DNA of 64,000 bases from Sphingomonas panacisoli (GTDB lineage: Bacteria; Pseudomonadota; Alphaproteobacteria; Sphingomonadales; Sphingomonadaceae), in NCBI RefSeq assembly GCF_007859635.1, contig NZ_CP042306.1, positions 248,001 through 312,000 on the forward strand, given 5' to 3'. Shown piece after piece: positions 53,848 to 62,610 of this stretch (position 1 is the stretch's first letter; each line of letters begins with the position of its first letter). The position numbers and the translations under genes are program-made. The notes under the pieces were generated by a model. It saw only the letters and a list, made by a program, of their open reading frames with translations. It had not been told where the DNA came from and searched no databases.

Positions 53848-54558
53848 TCAATTCCCGCCCAGCACCTCGGCGATTGCGCGGAGCGTCGCGGGGTGCATCT
53901 GGACGCCCATATGGCTGCTGACGATCTCGATCGACCGGGCATGGTCGTCGTGACAGATCGCGCCGTTGACCAAGCCGTCGCTCGCACTCCAGATCGCGGT
54001 GGCGGGGACCGGTAGCGGCGCGGCGATCTCTTCGCGGCGCGCCATCACGTCGGGGCTGTCGATCTTCTCGCCCGACAGCCATTCGAACGCGCGCCAGACG
54101 TTGGTTGCGCGCGGATCGCCGGCGAAAGGCGAACTGACGGTGATGACTTCACGGACCAGCGCAGGCTCGCGATGCGCCGCGAACCGCGCGATGATCCCGC
54201 CCAGACTCACGCCGATCAGCGTCACCGGCTGCCCTGCATCGTCGTGATACTGCCGCAACCGCGCGAGCAGTTTCTCGCCCTCGCCGCCGATCGCGCGCGC
54301 GCCGGTGTTGCGGCCGAGCTTCCACCCCTCGACGCGATAGCCGAGCGCGGTCAGATAGCGCTTCATGACGATGTTCGATCGGTCCGAATTGACCAGGCCG
54401 GGCAACAGCATGATCGGCCGGCCGTCACCCGGCGGCGCCTTCATCAATTCGGGCCAGGCCTTGGGGATGCTGGCGATCGTGCCGAGCATGCGGGGGAATT
54501 CGGCGGCCCATTGCGCCTTGGAGGGTGGACCGAGGTTCGTGGGAGAGGGGGCGTTCAT
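53848..54558 (-). CDS. Alpha/beta hydrolase (esterase/lipase-like)
   Basis: 236 residues. The fold is recognised from IMLLPGLVNSDRSN near residue 48 and the nucleophile elbow LIGVSLGGIIARFAAHRE around residue 117. The acid may be D in IWSASDGLVNG and the histidine in SSHMGVQMHP, which agrees with a complete catalytic triad. Similar enzymes include acyl-ester and triacylglycerol lipases; no secretion signal is seen. The substrate is unknown. It converges with the small lipoprotein gene across a repeat. Confidence 0.85.
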   Translation of the reverse strand: MNAPSPTNLGPPSKAQWAAEFPRMLGTIASIPKAWPELMKAPPGDGRPIMLLPGLVNSDRSNIVMKRYLTALGYRVEGWKLGRNTGARAIGGEGEKLLARLRQYHDDAGQPVTLIGVSLGGIIARFAAHREPALVREVITVSSPFAGDPRATNVWRAFEWLSGEKIDSPDVMARREEIAAPLPVPATAIWSASDGLVNGAICHDDHARSIEIVSSHMGVQMHPATLRAIAEVLGGN

Positions 54559-54588
54559 TCACGCATTCTCCACGCGGTGCGCGCAAAG

Positions 54589-54621
54589 AAAAGGGCGCCG
54601 CTCTGTCGAGCCGCGCCCCTT
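54589..54621 (-). terminator. Probable terminator of second PEP-CTERM gene
   Basis: On the minus strand: an imperfect stem, GGGGCGCGGCTC with GAGCGGCGCCC, then TTTTCTTT. It lies 20 bases after the stop of the PEP-CTERM gene. The stem has one bulge, so confidence is moderate. Confidence 0.65.
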
Positions 54622-54641
54622 CCTGAAACATTCCACCGCGA

Positions 54642-55382
54642 TCAGGCGTAGCGGAGCGTCGCCTTGCGACGGCTGCGCAGGGCACCGCCGACCGCGCCGA
54701 AGCCCATCACCATCATCGCCCACGTCGCCGGCTCGGGTACCGCGCCGTTGGCGTTGCCGTTCAGCGTGACGCTGAAATTGTCGAGGCCCCAGCTTTCATC
54801 GCTGCCGCCCTGCCAACCGCCGCCCGCCGCACGGAACCCGACGGTCAGGTTCGACCCGGTATGCGCGAACGTCGCCCAGGATGAGCCGGTGAAATCGACC
54901 AGCGTGTCGCTGTAGAACTGGTTGGTATCGACCTGCTGATACAGGGCGATCACGTTGCCGCCCTGCGCGTCGACGACCGAGCCGCTGGCGTTGTTGGCGG
55001 TCAACGTCGCGACGACGCTGCCGTTGATCAGCACTTCGAGCAGATCGGGCGCCGGGCTGCCGTTGGTCGAATCCCAGCTATCGAGCAGGCCGAGCACGCC
55101 GCCGAGCGATACCGACGTGTGCGATCCCAGTCCCGTGAACGAGAATTCGGTCGTCGTGATCGGGTTGACCGACGTGTTGATCAGGAAGTTGTTCTTCCAG
55201 CCATTGGCGTTCCACGTGCCGGTCGTCGCGCCCCGCGTATCGCCGCCATTGTCGATGGTGACACCGACGCCCGGCCCGGTGGTTGCACCGCCGTCGAAAT
55301 CGTTGGTGTAGACGACCTGCGCGCCCGCCGGCATTGCCGCGAACACTGCCGCGAACGTCGCTGCGGCCAGAAGATGCTTCAT
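54642..55382 (-). CDS. PEPxxWA-CTERM sorted exported protein, 246 aa
   Basis: Signal peptide (HLLAAATFAAVFAAMPAGA) and a beta-sandwich body opening with VVYTNDFDGGATTGPGV, followed by glycine-, serine- and threonine-rich strands and a carbohydrate-binding-like WGLDNFSVTLNG near the end. The C-terminal sorting tail is VPEPATWAMMVMGFGAVGGA with RSRRK after it. Unlike the protein at 14.5 kb it has a different body, but the tail is almost the same. Likely surface or matrix associated. Confidence 0.87.
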   Translation of the reverse strand: MKHLLAAATFAAVFAAMPAGAQVVYTNDFDGGATTGPGVGVTIDNGGDTRGATTGTWNANGWKNNFLINTSVNPITTTEFSFTGLGSHTSVSLGGVLGLLDSWDSTNGSPAPDLLEVLINGSVVATLTANNASGSVVDAQGGNVIALYQQVDTNQFYSDTLVDFTGSSWATFAHTGSNLTVGFRAAGGGWQGGSDESWGLDNFSVTLNGNANGAVPEPATWAMMVMGFGAVGGALRSRRKATLRYA

Positions 55383-55536
55383 CGATACTCCCCTTATTGC
55401 AGTATCATATGACCCCGACTGAATCGGATGGCCGTGATACAGCTGATTCTCCGGGAAACAGTCTATGATGAACGCAGCATTAGGTAAATGGTAAGACGAC
55501 CTGATGGTCCCGAAACGGGACGTTTCGCGCGGGGTG

Positions 55537-56208
55537 TCAGAACCATCCCATCACGGTGACCGGGAACGGCGTCCACGCGCCGACGCGCACCCCGGCATGG
55601 CGCAGCGCGCGGCCGGTCCATTCGTTGCAGGTGACGACCGCGCTGTACGTGCCGCGCGCGTCGTAGAATGCGTCGTCCGGGCCGTAGCCGCCCGCGATCT
55701 TGCCGCGCGGGCCAAGCGTCTCGCGAACGAACGCGGCGAGGCGGCGATACTGGTCCGGCGTCAGCACGATCGCGCGCACCGCGGTGCCGGTGGCGGGGGC
55801 CGGGACATGCTCGACATGCAGCACCGTGCGGTTGCTGCCGATCGCCGCGCGACCCACCACGGCCAGGTTGAGATCGCTCCAGGTCGGCGTCTCGATGTAG
55901 AAAGCGCGCTCGCCCCAGCCGACCGCGACATGATCGAAATTCGCGTAGCGCGGGTCGGACAGGTCGCTCGCCGGGAACGTGCCGCGCCACTCCACGCCCG
56001 CCGCCGACACCGGCATGACGATCCCGGTATGGATACCGTTATCCTCGATAAAGATGCGGATGCCCTCGGCCGGCTGGACCCATGCCGCGTTGGCGGGAAT
56101 GCTGCCGCCGATCATGCCCGTCGCCGCATAAGCGAGCACGATTCCCATCAGCCCCGTCGCGATCCGCCCCAGCCAACGTCGCACGCGCAATCCGATTTCG
56201 CTCGCCAC
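55537..56208 (-). CDS. DUF2459 (TIGR02117) family protein
   Basis: 223 residues from the GTG at 56208, which clears the start of the divergent phhA gene; longer starts overlap it. One membrane anchor (IATGLMGIVLAYAATGMIGG) precedes a periplasmic domain matching DUF2459: IRIFIEDNGIHTGIVMPVSAAGVEW, VAVGWGERAFYIETPTWSDL, HVEHVPAPATGTAVRAIVLTPDQYRRLAAFV and TYSAVVTCNEWTGRALRHAGV. The family was named from a location near urease genes in some bacteria; its role is unknown. A conserved cysteine lies in VTCNEWT. Confidence 0.85.
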   Translation of the reverse strand: MASEIGLRVRRWLGRIATGLMGIVLAYAATGMIGGSIPANAAWVQPAEGIRIFIEDNGIHTGIVMPVSAAGVEWRGTFPASDLSDPRYANFDHVAVGWGERAFYIETPTWSDLNLAVVGRAAIGSNRTVLHVEHVPAPATGTAVRAIVLTPDQYRRLAAFVRETLGPRGKIAGGYGPDDAFYDARGTYSAVVTCNEWTGRALRHAGVRVGAWTPFPVTVMGWF

Positions 56209-56222
56209 GTCGTCCGTGATAG

Positions 56223-57098
56223 ATGGTTTCAATGGCAACCGATACGCACGTTCTCGATTCCCCGCCGCCCGGCGCCTCGCCCGATTGGACGATCCCGCAG
56301 GACTGGTCGCACTACACGGCGCAAGAACATGCGACGTGGGACACCCTATTCGCGCGCCAGGCGAAATTGCTGCCCGGCCGTGCATCGGAAGCGTATCTGC
56401 GCGGGCTCGACGTGCTCAAATTGTCCAAGCCCGGCATTCCCGATTTCGAGGAACTCAGCGACCGCCTGATGGCGCTGACCGGGTGGCAGGTCGTGGCGGT
56501 GCCGGGCCTCGTTCCCGACGACGTGTTCTTCGATCACATGGCGAACCGCCGCTTCGTCGCGGGCAATTTCATCCGCCGGCCCGATCAGCTCGATTATCTC
56601 CAGGAACCCGACGTCTTCCACGACGTCTTCGGGCACGTCCCGATGCTCGCCGACCCGGTGTTCGCCGATTATCTCGAAGCATACGGCAAGGGCGGCCAGC
56701 GCGCGATGGGGATGGAGGCGCTGAAGTATCTCGGCCGGCTTTACTGGTACACGGTCGAATTCGGCCTGATCGCCGAACCGGAGGGCTTGCGGATCTACGG
56801 GTCGGGTATCGTGTCGAGCTATGCCGAAAGCCGCTTCGCGCTCGACGATCCCAGCCCCAACCGGATCGGGTTCGACTTGGCGCGGGTGATGCGCACCGAA
56901 TATCGGATCGACGATTTCCAGCAGAATTACTTCGTCATTCCGAGCTTCGACGAACTGCTCCGGGTGACCGTCGAAACCGACTTCGCCCCGCTGTACGATG
57001 AACAGAAGGCGCAGCCCGACATTCCGGTGGCGGAGATCGTGACGGGCGACGACGTGATCACTCACGGCACGCAGGACTACGCGCGCTCGAAAGCCTAG
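56223..57098 (+). CDS. phhA: Phenylalanine 4-monooxygenase
   Basis: 291 residues, the bacterial monomeric form. It hydroxylates phenylalanine to tyrosine with a pterin cofactor and non-heme iron. The iron ligands are in VFHDVFGHVPML (two histidines), with a glutamate in YWYTVEFGLI. The N terminus starts MVSMATDTH; ATG 56232 is an alternative. Other motifs include TGWQVVAVPGLVPDDVFF and RRFVAGNFIRRPDQLDYLQEPD. No phhB (dehydratase) or regulator adjoins. It ends overlapping the prmA end by four bases (convergent). Confidence 0.95.
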   Translation: MVSMATDTHVLDSPPPGASPDWTIPQDWSHYTAQEHATWDTLFARQAKLLPGRASEAYLRGLDVLKLSKPGIPDFEELSDRLMALTGWQVVAVPGLVPDDVFFDHMANRRFVAGNFIRRPDQLDYLQEPDVFHDVFGHVPMLADPVFADYLEAYGKGGQRAMGMEALKYLGRLYWYTVEFGLIAEPEGLRIYGSGIVSSYAESRFALDDPSPNRIGFDLARVMRTEYRIDDFQQNYFVIPSFDELLRVTVETDFAPLYDEQKAQPDIPVAEIVTGDDVITHGTQDYARSKA

Positions 57099-58093
57099 AT
57101 ATCGAGCGCCCAGCCGTCGCGCCCCTTGGGGTCGATTGGCTTGGTCGGGACGTAACGTTCGGCACCGGCGGTCAGCGTGAGGATCGTCCAGTCGCCACGT
57201 ATCTCCGCACCGGTCAGCGTGCAGCCGCAGACAGAATAGGCATCCACAACTTGCGCGCGCTGCGTTTCGAGCAGGCCGGCAAGCAGGATCGTCGCGCGCG
57301 GCGCGGCGATCGCGGCGAGTTCGGGCGCCATCGACACCAACGGCCCGGCCAGCACGTTGGCGATCACGAGGTCGTAGGGCGCCCCAGCGGTAATCGCGGG
57401 ATCGAGCGCGCCGTCGGCAACGATAAGGTCGATCCCGGCGATCCCGTTTGCCGTCATGTTCTCGCGCGTCACGTCGATCGCTGCCGGGTCGATATCGGTC
57501 GCGACGATCCGCGCCTCGGGCCACAAATGCGCGGCGGCGAAGGCGAGCAGGCCGGTGCCGGTGCCGATGTCGATGATGGAGGCGAAATCGCGTGCCGCCA
57601 TCGCGTCGAGCGCCTTGAGGCAGCCCGACGTCGTCGCATGATGCCCCGTCCCGAACGCCCGGCCGGCGTCGATCAGGAACGCGCGGCCGCCGGCGGGAGG
57701 GCTGACCGGATGCGCGCTGGTGTGAACGACGAAGCGGCCTTCGGCGATCGGCTCCAGACCCTCCTGGCTCATCGCGACCCAGTCCTCGGCGGTCAGCGCC
57801 TCGATCACCGGTGCCACCGCGGCCGCGCTCGGCACCAGCGCGCGGAATGCCGCGATCATCGCGGCGTCGGGCTCCGTCTCGGTGTAAGCATCGAGCCGCC
57901 AGCGCTCGCGGTCGTCTTCGATCTCCTCGGTCGTCATCAGCACCGCGTCGATCGCGATTTCCCCCGCGTCGATCGCCTCGGCCTCGGCGCGGGTGCAGGG
58001 AAACGACGTTTTCCAGGAATCGACGTTATCCGTGGTCGCGCCGCCGGACGCAAAACCGGTTCCCACTTTTGCTGGCGGACGCTCAGCGGACAT
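57095..58093 (-). CDS. prmA: Ribosomal protein L11 methyltransferase
   Basis: 332 residues. PrmA methylates ribosomal protein L11 with SAM. Motif I is IIDIGTGTGLLAFAAAHLWPEARIVATDIDPAAIDVTREN and the catalytic-region NVLAGPLVSMAPELA (NILA-type) is present, preceded by the substrate-positioning DAGRAFGTGHHATTSGCLKALDA. The N-terminal domain is more divergent. Its start overlaps the end of the SDR gene by 11 bases, so the two are probably one unit. Confidence 0.93.
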   Translation of the reverse strand: MSAERPPAKVGTGFASGGATTDNVDSWKTSFPCTRAEAEAIDAGEIAIDAVLMTTEEIEDDRERWRLDAYTETEPDAAMIAAFRALVPSAAAVAPVIEALTAEDWVAMSQEGLEPIAEGRFVVHTSAHPVSPPAGGRAFLIDAGRAFGTGHHATTSGCLKALDAMAARDFASIIDIGTGTGLLAFAAAHLWPEARIVATDIDPAAIDVTRENMTANGIAGIDLIVADGALDPAITAGAPYDLVIANVLAGPLVSMAPELAAIAAPRATILLAGLLETQRAQVVDAYSVCGCTLTGAEIRGDWTILTLTAGAERYVPTKPIDPKGRDGWALDI

Positions 58094-58781
58094 AGCTGGC
58101 CCCGTTCACGTCGATCACTGCCCCAGTCATCGACGGCGGCGCGGTCAGCGCGAGATAGCAGACGGCGTTGGCGACTTCCTCGGGATCGGCGACCTTGCCG
58201 AGCGGGATGTCGGCGAGCAGTTTGTCGCCGCCGCGGCTCGCCAGATAGTCCTCCGCCATGCCCGTCATCGTGAAGCCGGGACACACCGCGAAGGCGAGCA
58301 CGCCCTGCGCCGCATAGCCGCGCGCGATGCTCTTGGTCATCGCGACCATTCCGGCCTTGGAGGCGGCGTAGTGCCAATGCGCGGGCGAGTCCCCGCGATA
58401 GGCGGCGCGGCTGGCGACGTTGACGATGCGCCCGCCGACTCCGCGCTCCTGCCAATGCCGGATCGCGAAGCGGCACAATTCGGCGCTCGCGGTCAGGTTG
58501 ATCCGCATCGTGCGTTCCCAACCCGCCACCCATTCGGCGTCGTCGAGGTCGATCGGATTGGCCTCGAACACGCCGGCATTGTTGATGAGTACGTCGATGC
58601 TGCCGAGCTTCTCGATCGCCGTGTCCCACAATGCGCGCGGGCCAGCCGGGTCGGCGAAATCGGCGGGGATGCCGCTCGCGGTGCCGTGGCCGGCGAAGGT
58701 GACGTCGGGGGTCGCGGACAGGCTCGTCGCGATCGCCGCGCCGATACCGCGGCTGCTGCCGGTCAGGAGAATGTTGGTCAT
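58083..58781 (-). CDS. Short-chain dehydrogenase/reductase
   Basis: 232 residues from the ATG at 58781. Cofactor motif LTGSSRGIGAAIATSL, then INNAGVFEA, the catalytic serine in NVASRAAY and YAASKAG (Tyr and Lys), with the loop CPGFTMTGMAEDYLA and C-terminal MTGAVIDVNGASYVR. This is a FabG-like reductase of the classical family. NADP preference is suggested by no more than the general pattern. First gene of the pair with prmA; the substrate is unknown. Confidence 0.92.
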   Translation of the reverse strand: MTNILLTGSSRGIGAAIATSLSATPDVTFAGHGTASGIPADFADPAGPRALWDTAIEKLGSIDVLINNAGVFEANPIDLDDAEWVAGWERTMRINLTASAELCRFAIRHWQERGVGGRIVNVASRAAYRGDSPAHWHYAASKAGMVAMTKSIARGYAAQGVLAFAVCPGFTMTGMAEDYLASRGGDKLLADIPLGKVADPEEVANAVCYLALTAPPSMTGAVIDVNGASYVR

Positions 58782-58802
58782 GCGCGACTCATAACCCCAA
58801 CC

Positions 58803-58876
58803 GTCGCCCCAGCGAAAGCTGGGGTCTCGTGAGGTCACGCGATTAGGCTTGAGATCCCAGCTTTCGCTGGGATGAC
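58803..58876. repeat. Two-hairpin intergenic repeat, copy 8
   Basis: GTCGCCCCAGCGAAAGCTGG on the left and CCAGCTTTCGCTGGGATGAC on the right, inverse complements apart from a few bases, around a 28-base spacer. It lies between the SDR start and the 3' end of the first chemoreceptor gene, ending two bases before its stop. Confidence 0.8.
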
Positions 58877-58878
58877 AA

Positions 58879-60243
58879 CTACGCCGCCACACCAACCGAG
58901 AAATCGTCGGCCGCGCCCTTCAATCCGCCGAGCCGATCGTCGACGTCGCCGACATCGTCGGCCAGCACGCCCATCTCGCGCGCGACGTTCTCGGTGTCCT
59001 CGCGGATCGTCGCGATCGTGTGCGACATCGAATCCGCGGCGAGCGCGGTTTCATCGACGGCGGCGGTGATCGCGGTGACGGTCTGCGCCTGTGCTTCCAT
59101 CGCGAGCCGGATGCGCGCGGCGGATTCCTCGACCTCGGCGACGGTCGTCTTGATCGATGCGCTGGTATCGACCGTGGAGCGCGTGGCCGACTGGATCGCC
59201 GCGATCTTGGCGGCGATGTCGTCGGTGGCACGCGCGGTCTGGTTGGCGAGGCTCTTCACTTCCTGCGCGACGACCGCGAAGCCGCGGCCGGCATCGCCCG
59301 CTCGCGCCGCTTCGATCGTGGCGTTGAGCGCGAGCAAATTGGTCTGGCCCGCAATGTCGCGGATCAGGCCCAGGATCGATTCGATCGACTTGGCGTGGTC
59401 GCTGAGCGCTTCCGACATGCCGACCGCCTGGCCAGCCTGGCTCGATGCGCGGTTGGCGATATCGGCCGCCGCTTCGACCTCGGTACGGGCGTCCTCGATC
59501 GCGCGGATCAGGCCCGCCGCGGTCTGTGCGGCTTCGCGCATCGCGACCGCCGATTGCTCGGCGGCGGCGGCGACTTCGGATGTCTTGCCGATCATGCCCT
59601 TGGCCGACGCGGAGGTCCGGCCGGCCTGCGCGCGAATCCGTGTGCCGAGTTCGGCGGCGGCGCCGATCGACCCGGCGATCGATTCGCGGAATTTCTCCGA
59701 ACTCGCTTGCCGCGCCTTGCGCGACCGGTGCTCGATCAGTTGCGAAACGTAGCTGGTCAACAGATGGACTTCGACGAACGACAGCCGCTGCAGAGCGTCG
59801 GCATAGCGCGCCAGACGCGCCGTATCGGTGCCGCACGCGTCGGCGAGGATGATCAGCGTTTCCTGATAGCACGCCGTCAGCGCGGCGAGCAGTGGCGCGA
59901 GCGACACGCCGGCGCGATCCGAATTGCGCGCATTGGTGCACGCCATTTCCATCCATTCGCGCCCCATCGGATGCTCGAACTTGGCGCGCATGTACGCGGT
60001 GCTGGTCTCGATTTCCTGCGCGAGCTGCTCCGGCGTGTAATAGGCGCGGACGTGCGCGGTGCCGGGATGCGCGAGATAATGCCGCCAGAAGATTTCGCAG
60101 ACGCGGCGGTAATGCGGTGCAACGATCGGCGTGATCTCGGCCGTCAGCGGGCCGATCTGCCCGTCCCAGTCGAACGCGGGCAAATCACGCCGCAGCGCGT
60201 CTTCCAATTCCTGTGGCCAGGTTATCGGCCGTTGCTCGCTCAT
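58879..60243 (-). CDS. Soluble methyl-accepting chemotaxis protein, globin-sensor-like N terminus
   Basis: 454 residues and no membrane span, so a cytosolic receptor. Residues 1-175 are all-helical and resemble the sensor-globin (protoglobin) type of soluble MCP ([27 protein letters not shown]), but where a proximal heme histidine is expected, near residue 106, I see none (NARNSDRAG). Residues 216-440 are the MCP signalling domain, including the tip [28 protein letters not shown]. It signals to CheA/CheW in the cytosol. Sixteen bases separate it from its tandem partner upstream. No che genes adjoin. Confidence 0.88.
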   Translation of the reverse strand: MSEQRPITWPQELEDALRRDLPAFDWDGQIGPLTAEITPIVAPHYRRVCEIFWRHYLAHPGTAHVRAYYTPEQLAQEIETSTAYMRAKFEHPMGREWMEMACTNARNSDRAGVSLAPLLAALTACYQETLIILADACGTDTARLARYADALQRLSFVEVHLLTSYVSQLIEHRSRKARQASSEKFRESIAGSIGAAAELGTRIRAQAGRTSASAKGMIGKTSEVAAAAEQSAVAMREAAQTAAGLIRAIEDARTEVEAAADIANRASSQAGQAVGMSEALSDHAKSIESILGLIRDIAGQTNLLALNATIEAARAGDAGRGFAVVAQEVKSLANQTARATDDIAAKIAAIQSATRSTVDTSASIKTTVAEVEESAARIRLAMEAQAQTVTAITAAVDETALAADSMSHTIATIREDTENVAREMGVLADDVGDVDDRLGGLKGAADDFSVGVAA

Positions 60244-60259
60244 CGTCCCCCTCCGGGAA

Positions 60260-61618
60260 TTACGCCGCTACCTTGACCACGAAATCGCTGGCGCTGGCCT
60301 TGAGATGGCCGAGCTGTCCGTCGAGCGAATCGAAGCCGCGACCGACGCTGTCGATTTCGGTCGCCACCGCTTCGGTATCCTCGCGAATGGTTGCGATTGT
60401 GTTCGACATCGAATCCGCGGCGAGCGCGGTCTCATCGACCGCCGCGGTGATCGCCGTCACGGTCTGCGCCTGGGCCTCCATCGCGAAGCGAATGCGGTTG
60501 GCCGATTCCTGGACTTCTGTGACGGTCGATTTGATCGACGCATTGGTATCAACGGTCGAACGGGTGGCCGACTGGATAGCCGCGATCTTGGCGGCGATGT
60601 CGTCGGTCGCGCGCGCGGTCTGGTTGGCGAGGCTTTTCACTTCCTGCGCGACGACCGCGAAGCCGCGGCCGGCGTCACCGGCACGCGCCGCTTCGATCGT
60701 GGCGTTGAGCGCGAGCAAATTGGTCTGGCCGGCAATGTCGCGGATCAGGCCAAGGATCGATTCGATTGACTTGGCGTGGTCGGACAGAGCTTCGGACATG
60801 CCGACGGCCTGGCCCGCCTGCGAACTGGCGCGATTGGCGATTTCGGCGGCGGCTTCGACTTCGGTACGGGCGTCCTCGATCGCGCGGATCAGGCCGGCCG
60901 CGGTCTGGGCGGCTTCGCGCATCGCGACCGCGGACTGCTCGGCGGCGGCGGCGACTTCGCTGGTCTTGCCGATCATGCCGCGCGCGGAGGTGGAGGTGCG
61001 GACCGACTGGTCGCGCAACGCATGGCTTTCCTGGCTCGAGCGTTCGACGACCTTGGCGATGCCGTCGCGGAATTCGGCGGCGAGCGCTTCGCGCGCGGTC
61101 TGCGCGGCATGCTCGACATAGCCGTTGTACAGCGCGACGGTGATGTCGCCTTCCATCGCCGAGAGACGGAGCAAGGTATCGATCATCGTCGGCAGCTTGG
61201 CGTCGTCGCGATCGACGCGGCGCATCAGGCTGTCGAGCGCGGCGCGATCGCTGGCATTGATCATCGAGAGCAGCGCCTCAGGCTCGACCTTGCCGGCATA
61301 AGCGGCGGCGACCGAACGCGCGATCGATTCGACCCAGCCGCGTTCGCTGGTCTTGAGGAAACGCAGGCGAAGGAAATCGACGCCGAGGTCGATCATCTTG
61401 GCGGTCTCGTGCGGCGCCCAGACGCGATCGTCGGCGAAGCACCGCAGCCACTGCTGCCAATAGGCTTCGGAAATGGCGTGCGCGTCGGGCTCGATCACGC
61501 TCCACACGTCGTGACTGGCGCTGGCCAGCGATCCGTCGAAATCGAAGATGCGTAGCCGTTCGGACAGGCGGACCTTCGCGGCCATCGAGTCGGACGGGGG
61601 CAGGTCGGTGGTGCTCAA
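60260..61618 (-). CDS. Soluble methyl-accepting chemotaxis protein, tandem paralogue
   Basis: 452 residues, no membrane span. The N-terminal 195 residues share only the helical, globin-sensor-like design with the neighbour ([33 protein letters not shown]) and again lack an obvious proximal histidine ([11 protein letters not shown]). Residues 212-420 are nearly identical to the other receptor; for example, [20 protein letters not shown] and all the following 60 residues match almost exactly. A second diverged stretch ends the protein. First gene of a two-gene unit, with a CtrA-like motif about 70 bases upstream. Confidence 0.88.
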   Translation of the reverse strand: MSTTDLPPSDSMAAKVRLSERLRIFDFDGSLASASHDVWSVIEPDAHAISEAYWQQWLRCFADDRVWAPHETAKMIDLGVDFLRLRFLKTSERGWVESIARSVAAAYAGKVEPEALLSMINASDRAALDSLMRRVDRDDAKLPTMIDTLLRLSAMEGDITVALYNGYVEHAAQTAREALAAEFRDGIAKVVERSSQESHALRDQSVRTSTSARGMIGKTSEVAAAAEQSAVAMREAAQTAAGLIRAIEDARTEVEAAAEIANRASSQAGQAVGMSEALSDHAKSIESILGLIRDIAGQTNLLALNATIEAARAGDAGRGFAVVAQEVKSLANQTARATDDIAAKIAAIQSATRSTVDTNASIKSTVTEVQESANRIRFAMEAQAQTVTAITAAVDETALAADSMSNTIATIREDTEAVATEIDSVGRGFDSLDGQLGHLKASASDFVVKVAA

Positions 61619-61687
61619 GATCGAATGCTCCGGCTAACGTCTGACGGCGACGCGACAATTTACCGCCAAGGGCTACCCCGCTCTTGG

Positions 61688-61702
61688 TTAAAGACTGGTT
61701 AG
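61688..61702 (-). promoter_or_regulatory. CtrA-like motif TTAA-N7-TTAG before chemoreceptors
   Basis: TTAA-AGACTGG-TTAG fits the CtrA consensus TTAA-N7-TTAA with one mismatch. It is 70 bases upstream of the second chemoreceptor start and about 75 bases before sdhC on the other strand, in the shared 156-base divergent gap. CtrA governs motility genes in many alphaproteobacteria. Motif evidence only. Confidence 0.38.
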
Positions 61703-61774
61703 GAAACGGCGACGGCTTGCATCACTCACGCTGAGGGGTAAGAGGGCGCACGCATCCTTGCAGGGGTATTTTTC

Positions 61775-62206
61775 TTGGCCACCACACCGCCCAAACCAGA
61801 GCGTCCGATCTCGCCGCATCTCGGCCATTATCGCATGGGTCCCGCCATGCTGACCTCGATCGTCCATCGCATCACCGGCGACGGCCTGGCGATCGTCGGC
61901 GGGCTGCTGTTCACCTGGTGGCTGGCGGCGCTGGCGGCGGGCAAGGAAAGCTACGACTATTTCCTGTCCTGGTTCACCGGCCCGAGCTGGAACATTCTGG
62001 GCTACATCATCGGGGTCGGGCTGACCTTCTCGCTGTTCCAGCACATGATGAGCGGCATCCGCCATTTCGTGCTCGACACCGGCGCGGGGTACGAGCTCAA
62101 GACCAACAAGACCGGCGCGATCCTGACCTTCGTCGGCGCGCTCGTCCTCACCATCCTGTTCTGGGGCATCCTGCTCAAGGACGTCATTCTCGGGGTAGCG
62201 AAGTAA
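61775..62206 (+). CDS. sdhC: Succinate dehydrogenase cytochrome b556 subunit
   Basis: 143 residues from a TTG start; SdhC proteins typically begin with RPISPHLGHYR, and only this start gives that segment. Three membrane spans and the heme histidine region SIVHRITGDGLA and LFQHMMSGIRHFVLDTG. SdhC anchors the complex and binds heme b and quinone. The stop overlaps the sdhD ATG (TAATG). Confidence 0.95.
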   Translation: MATTPPKPERPISPHLGHYRMGPAMLTSIVHRITGDGLAIVGGLLFTWWLAALAAGKESYDYFLSWFTGPSWNILGYIIGVGLTFSLFQHMMSGIRHFVLDTGAGYELKTNKTGAILTFVGALVLTILFWGILLKDVILGVAK

Positions 62207-62610
62207 TGGGCGACGGCACCGAACTCGGCCGCGTCCGCGGTCTCGGCAGCGCGCAGGAAGGCGCGCATCACTGGTGGCGCCAGCGCGTTACCGCGGGGTC
62301 GAACCTGTTCTTCCTCGCCTGGTTCATGATCTCGCTGACGCGCCTCGGCGGGTTCGACTATGGCAGCATCCACAACTGGATCGCCTCGGCCTGGGTCGCG
62401 GTGCCGCTGATCATGCTGGTCATTTCGACCTGCTGGCACGCGCGGCTGGGGCTGCAGGTGCTGATCGAGGATTATCAGGATGACGAGGGCCGCGTGCTGT
62501 GGCTGCTCGTCGCCGAATATTTCCTGGCGATCATCGCGGTGACGGCGATCTTCTCGATCCTGAAGGCGGCGTTGGTCACGGTCGCGGCAGCGGGGCCGGC
62601 AGCAGGCTGA
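62206..62610 (+). CDS. sdhD: Succinate dehydrogenase hydrophobic anchor subunit
   Basis: 134 residues, three spans. The N-terminal soluble part [31 protein letters not shown] and the second-span [21 protein letters not shown] match alphaproteobacterial SdhD, with heme- and quinone-associated histidine and aspartate/tyrosine. It is linked to sdhA by a one-base overlap (TGATG). Confidence 0.94.
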   Translation: MGDGTELGRVRGLGSAQEGAHHWWRQRVTAGSNLFFLAWFMISLTRLGGFDYGSIHNWIASAWVAVPLIMLVISTCWHARLGLQVLIEDYQDDEGRVLWLLVAEYFLAIIAVTAIFSILKAALVTVAAAGPAAG

